Shown here: positions 7,136 through 8,472 of the stretch, piece by piece
Position numbering within the stretch: position 1 is the stretch's first letter
How the letters are laid out: every line of letters begins with the position of its first letter
NCBI GenBank assembly: GCA_013336205.1
Contig: JAAXUD010000088.1
Span: 1-8,472, forward strand
Length of the DNA stretch: 8,472 nt
Source: Lentimicrobium sp.
GTDB taxonomy: Bacteria > Bacteroidota > Bacteroidia > Bacteroidales > Lentimicrobiaceae
Direction of reading: 5' to 3'
Notes under the pieces: generated by a model
What the model was told of the DNA's origin: nothing
The model's database searches: none
Seen by the model: only the letters and a program-made list of their open reading frames with translations
Position numbers and translations under genes: made by a program

Positions 7136-7921
7136 TTATGCTTGTTTGCTTTTCAGGTTCTCAGCAAGTTCAAGCCGGGTTCTGCCCCAGCCATGAGAGG
7201 GCAAATATAAACTGCAACCGGTATTTAGCAGAATTTCCCAGCTTTTTATCAGTGATGTAACATCATTTGCAAAAGGTGGAAAGCAACTGCCGGGAAATAT
7301 TCCAAACAGGCTATCACCAACAAGCGCAATCTCCTGATCAACTATAATGCTCAGGGAACCTGTTGTATGGCCAGGCGTGTGAATAATATTTATACCAATT
7401 AATGAAAGGTTTAATGTATCATTTACCAGTATATCAGCGGGACAGGAAGGGTACCTGACTATTTTTACAAGCTTTTGAGAAAAGTTTCTGACCAGCCAGG
7501 CTGAAAAAGCATTGGTACCTGCAGGCATGGGACTATCCCCGCTAAACAGGTAGTCTGCTTCTGATTGGTGAATTACAACTCTGGCGCCGAATCTTTCTTT
7601 TAGCATGAACGCATTCGCTGCATGGTCGAAATGTGAGTGCGTAAGTATAAGATAATCAATAGTTCTGACTTTGAGTTTTTCAAGTCTTTTCAATAATATT
7701 TTGCTTTTGAAGCCTGGACTTGTATCTATCAGAACATTACGATCATTATCGGATATCAGAAAGACATTACTTCTTCCACCGATAATTTTAATGATCCGGA
7801 TTCCTGATTTGGTAGTCCATTCTCTGCTATTCTTCCGGCTATAAATTATGTCAGCGGTCAGGCCTTGATTTTCGCTCATTTTCCCTGATTTATAAAGACG
7901 ACACAAGTGATTACATTGCAT
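7136..7921 (-). CDS. metallo-beta-lactamase-fold hydrolase
   Basis: This is a probably cytoplasmic hydrolase of the MBL fold superfamily with a complete binuclear metal site: H95, H97, D99 and H100 in THSHFDH, H185 in TPGHTTGSL, bridging D203 in VGDSLF, and H243 in PSHGWG. The fold usually hydrolyses thioesters, lactones, phosphoesters or similar bonds; the substrate cannot be told from this sequence. At 261 residues it is a single-domain member with no signal peptide. It starts 14 bases after the stop of the upstream T9SS protein gene, so the two may share a transcript without being linked in function. An alternative ATG at 7879 would remove 14 poorly conserved-looking residues and is preceded by AGGGAAA, a possible ribosome site; that shorter start may be the real one. 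Two short inverted repeats follow the stop. Confidence 0.9.
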   Translation of the reverse strand: MQCNHLCRLYKSGKMSENQGLTADIIYSRKNSREWTTKSGIRIIKIIGGRSNVFLISDNDRNVLIDTSPGFKSKILLKRLEKLKVRTIDYLILTHSHFDHAANAFMLKERFGARVVIHQSEADYLFSGDSPMPAGTNAFSAWLVRNFSQKLVKIVRYPSCPADILVNDTLNLSLIGINIIHTPGHTTGSLSIIVDQEIALVGDSLFGIFPGSCFPPFANDVTSLIKSWEILLNTGCSLYLPSHGWGRTRLELAENLKSKQA

Positions 7922-7935
7922 GAAAATCTGTTTGA

Positions 7936-8472
7936 TTATTTCGAGAGGATCTTTTTACTGATTTTCCCAAAACCGGCTTCAATCGAAATAATGTAGAAAG
8001 CAGATGGAAAACCGGATAAATCCAGCAAAAATTCATTTGTGCCTTTTAAAGACTCTGATTGGAATAGTTTTTTACCCGATAGGTCTGAAACTATAATTCT
8101 TCCGAGGTTATCAGCCTGTATCCTGAACCTGTTTCCCGGATTGATTGGAATTACTTCAACTGCGGGTATAATTTCCGAGGCCAGGTTTTGGGCAGAGACA
8201 AGCATTCCGTCAAGGGTAACGCGTTGAAACCAGATATTCAGTTTCCCATTCCGGGTGTCGCCCCAAACAGAACTGAGGGTATCATTGTACAATTCAGTAC
8301 ACATAAAGTCGTTGCCGTTTCCCAGCAGTACATCATCAAAAGGCACAATATCATCGGAAATCCTGAAATTGGAGGAGAAGTCAGGTGCTGTTTTTAACCG
8401 TGTTGCACAAAATATTTCATAGGATGCCGCATAACCGGTATCGGCACTGTTCCGGCGGTCGCGCCAGAGATC
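7936..8472 (-). CDS. T9SS-secreted repeat protein, C-terminal fragment (5' partial)
   Basis: This is the last 178 residues of a larger exported protein. The frame has no stop up to the window edge, and the GTG at 8346 is internal, so the real start is outside. Two copies of a W-x-D-x-R-N motif are visible, W3/D5/R7/N8 and W70/D72/R74/N75, each followed by an aromatic/hydrophobic strand (YEIFCA; LNIWFQR). Such motifs are typical of beta-propeller blades in secreted Bacteroidota proteins with sialidase-like folds. Residues about 104-178 look like a type A T9SS sorting domain: a PINPGNRF segment in the place of the usual PNP motif, the strand IIVSDLSGKKLF, LDLSGFPSAFYIISIE, and a basic end KKILSK. 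This domain directs export across the outer membrane and is normally cleaved. Catalytic activity cannot be judged from the fragment. The hydrolase gene follows 14 bases downstream. Confidence 0.85.
   Translation of the reverse strand, partial: DLWRDRRNSADTGYAASYEIFCATRLKTAPDFSSNFRISDDIVPFDDVLLGNGNDFMCTELYNDTLSSVWGDTRNGKLNIWFQRVTLDGMLVSAQNLASEIIPAVEVIPINPGNRFRIQADNLGRIIVSDLSGKKLFQSESLKGTNEFLLDLSGFPSAFYIISIEAGFGKISKKILSK

Overview
The window looks like chromosome of a member of the Bacteroidota, probably class Bacteroidia. The reasons are a type IX secretion (T9SS) C-terminal sorting domain, hybrid histidine kinases with an HPt of the AHRMLP type, a TAnnTTTG-type promoter at one start codon, few Shine-Dalgarno sites, and AT-rich spacers. 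All recognisable genes are ordinary members of known families. I see no CRISPR array, tRNA, rRNA, insertion sequence or defence-type cluster.

Left half (1-5720), a signalling cluster. A hybrid histidine kinase fragment (PAS-HisKA-HATPase-REC, 5' end outside the window) is followed on the same strand by a complete sigma-54-dependent response regulator (REC-AAA+-Fis HTH). A second, membrane-bound hybrid kinase (TM-periplasmic sensor-TM-HisKA-HATPase-REC-HPt) faces the regulator tail to tail, and the two coding regions overlap by 7 bases. Only the second kinase has an HPt, and only the regulator has a DNA-binding output. A plausible but unproven reading is a multistep phosphorelay in which the HPt passes phosphate to Asp52 of the regulator, which then activates sigma-54 promoters.

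Middle (5720-7135). A strong intrinsic terminator separates the second kinase from a minus-strand gene for a 294-residue lipoprotein. That protein has a long coiled coil and a conserved C-terminal domain of unclear function. Upstream of it is a roughly 300-base non-coding stretch with several short inverted repeats and no gene that I can see.

Right end (7136-8472), minus strand. The C-terminal part of a T9SS-exported protein with W-x-D-x-R-N repeat motifs runs off the right edge. A complete metallo-beta-lactamase-fold hydrolase follows it after only 14 bases, so the two may be co-transcribed.

Both window edges cut genes: the reading frames of the first and last genes stay open to the end of the sequence.
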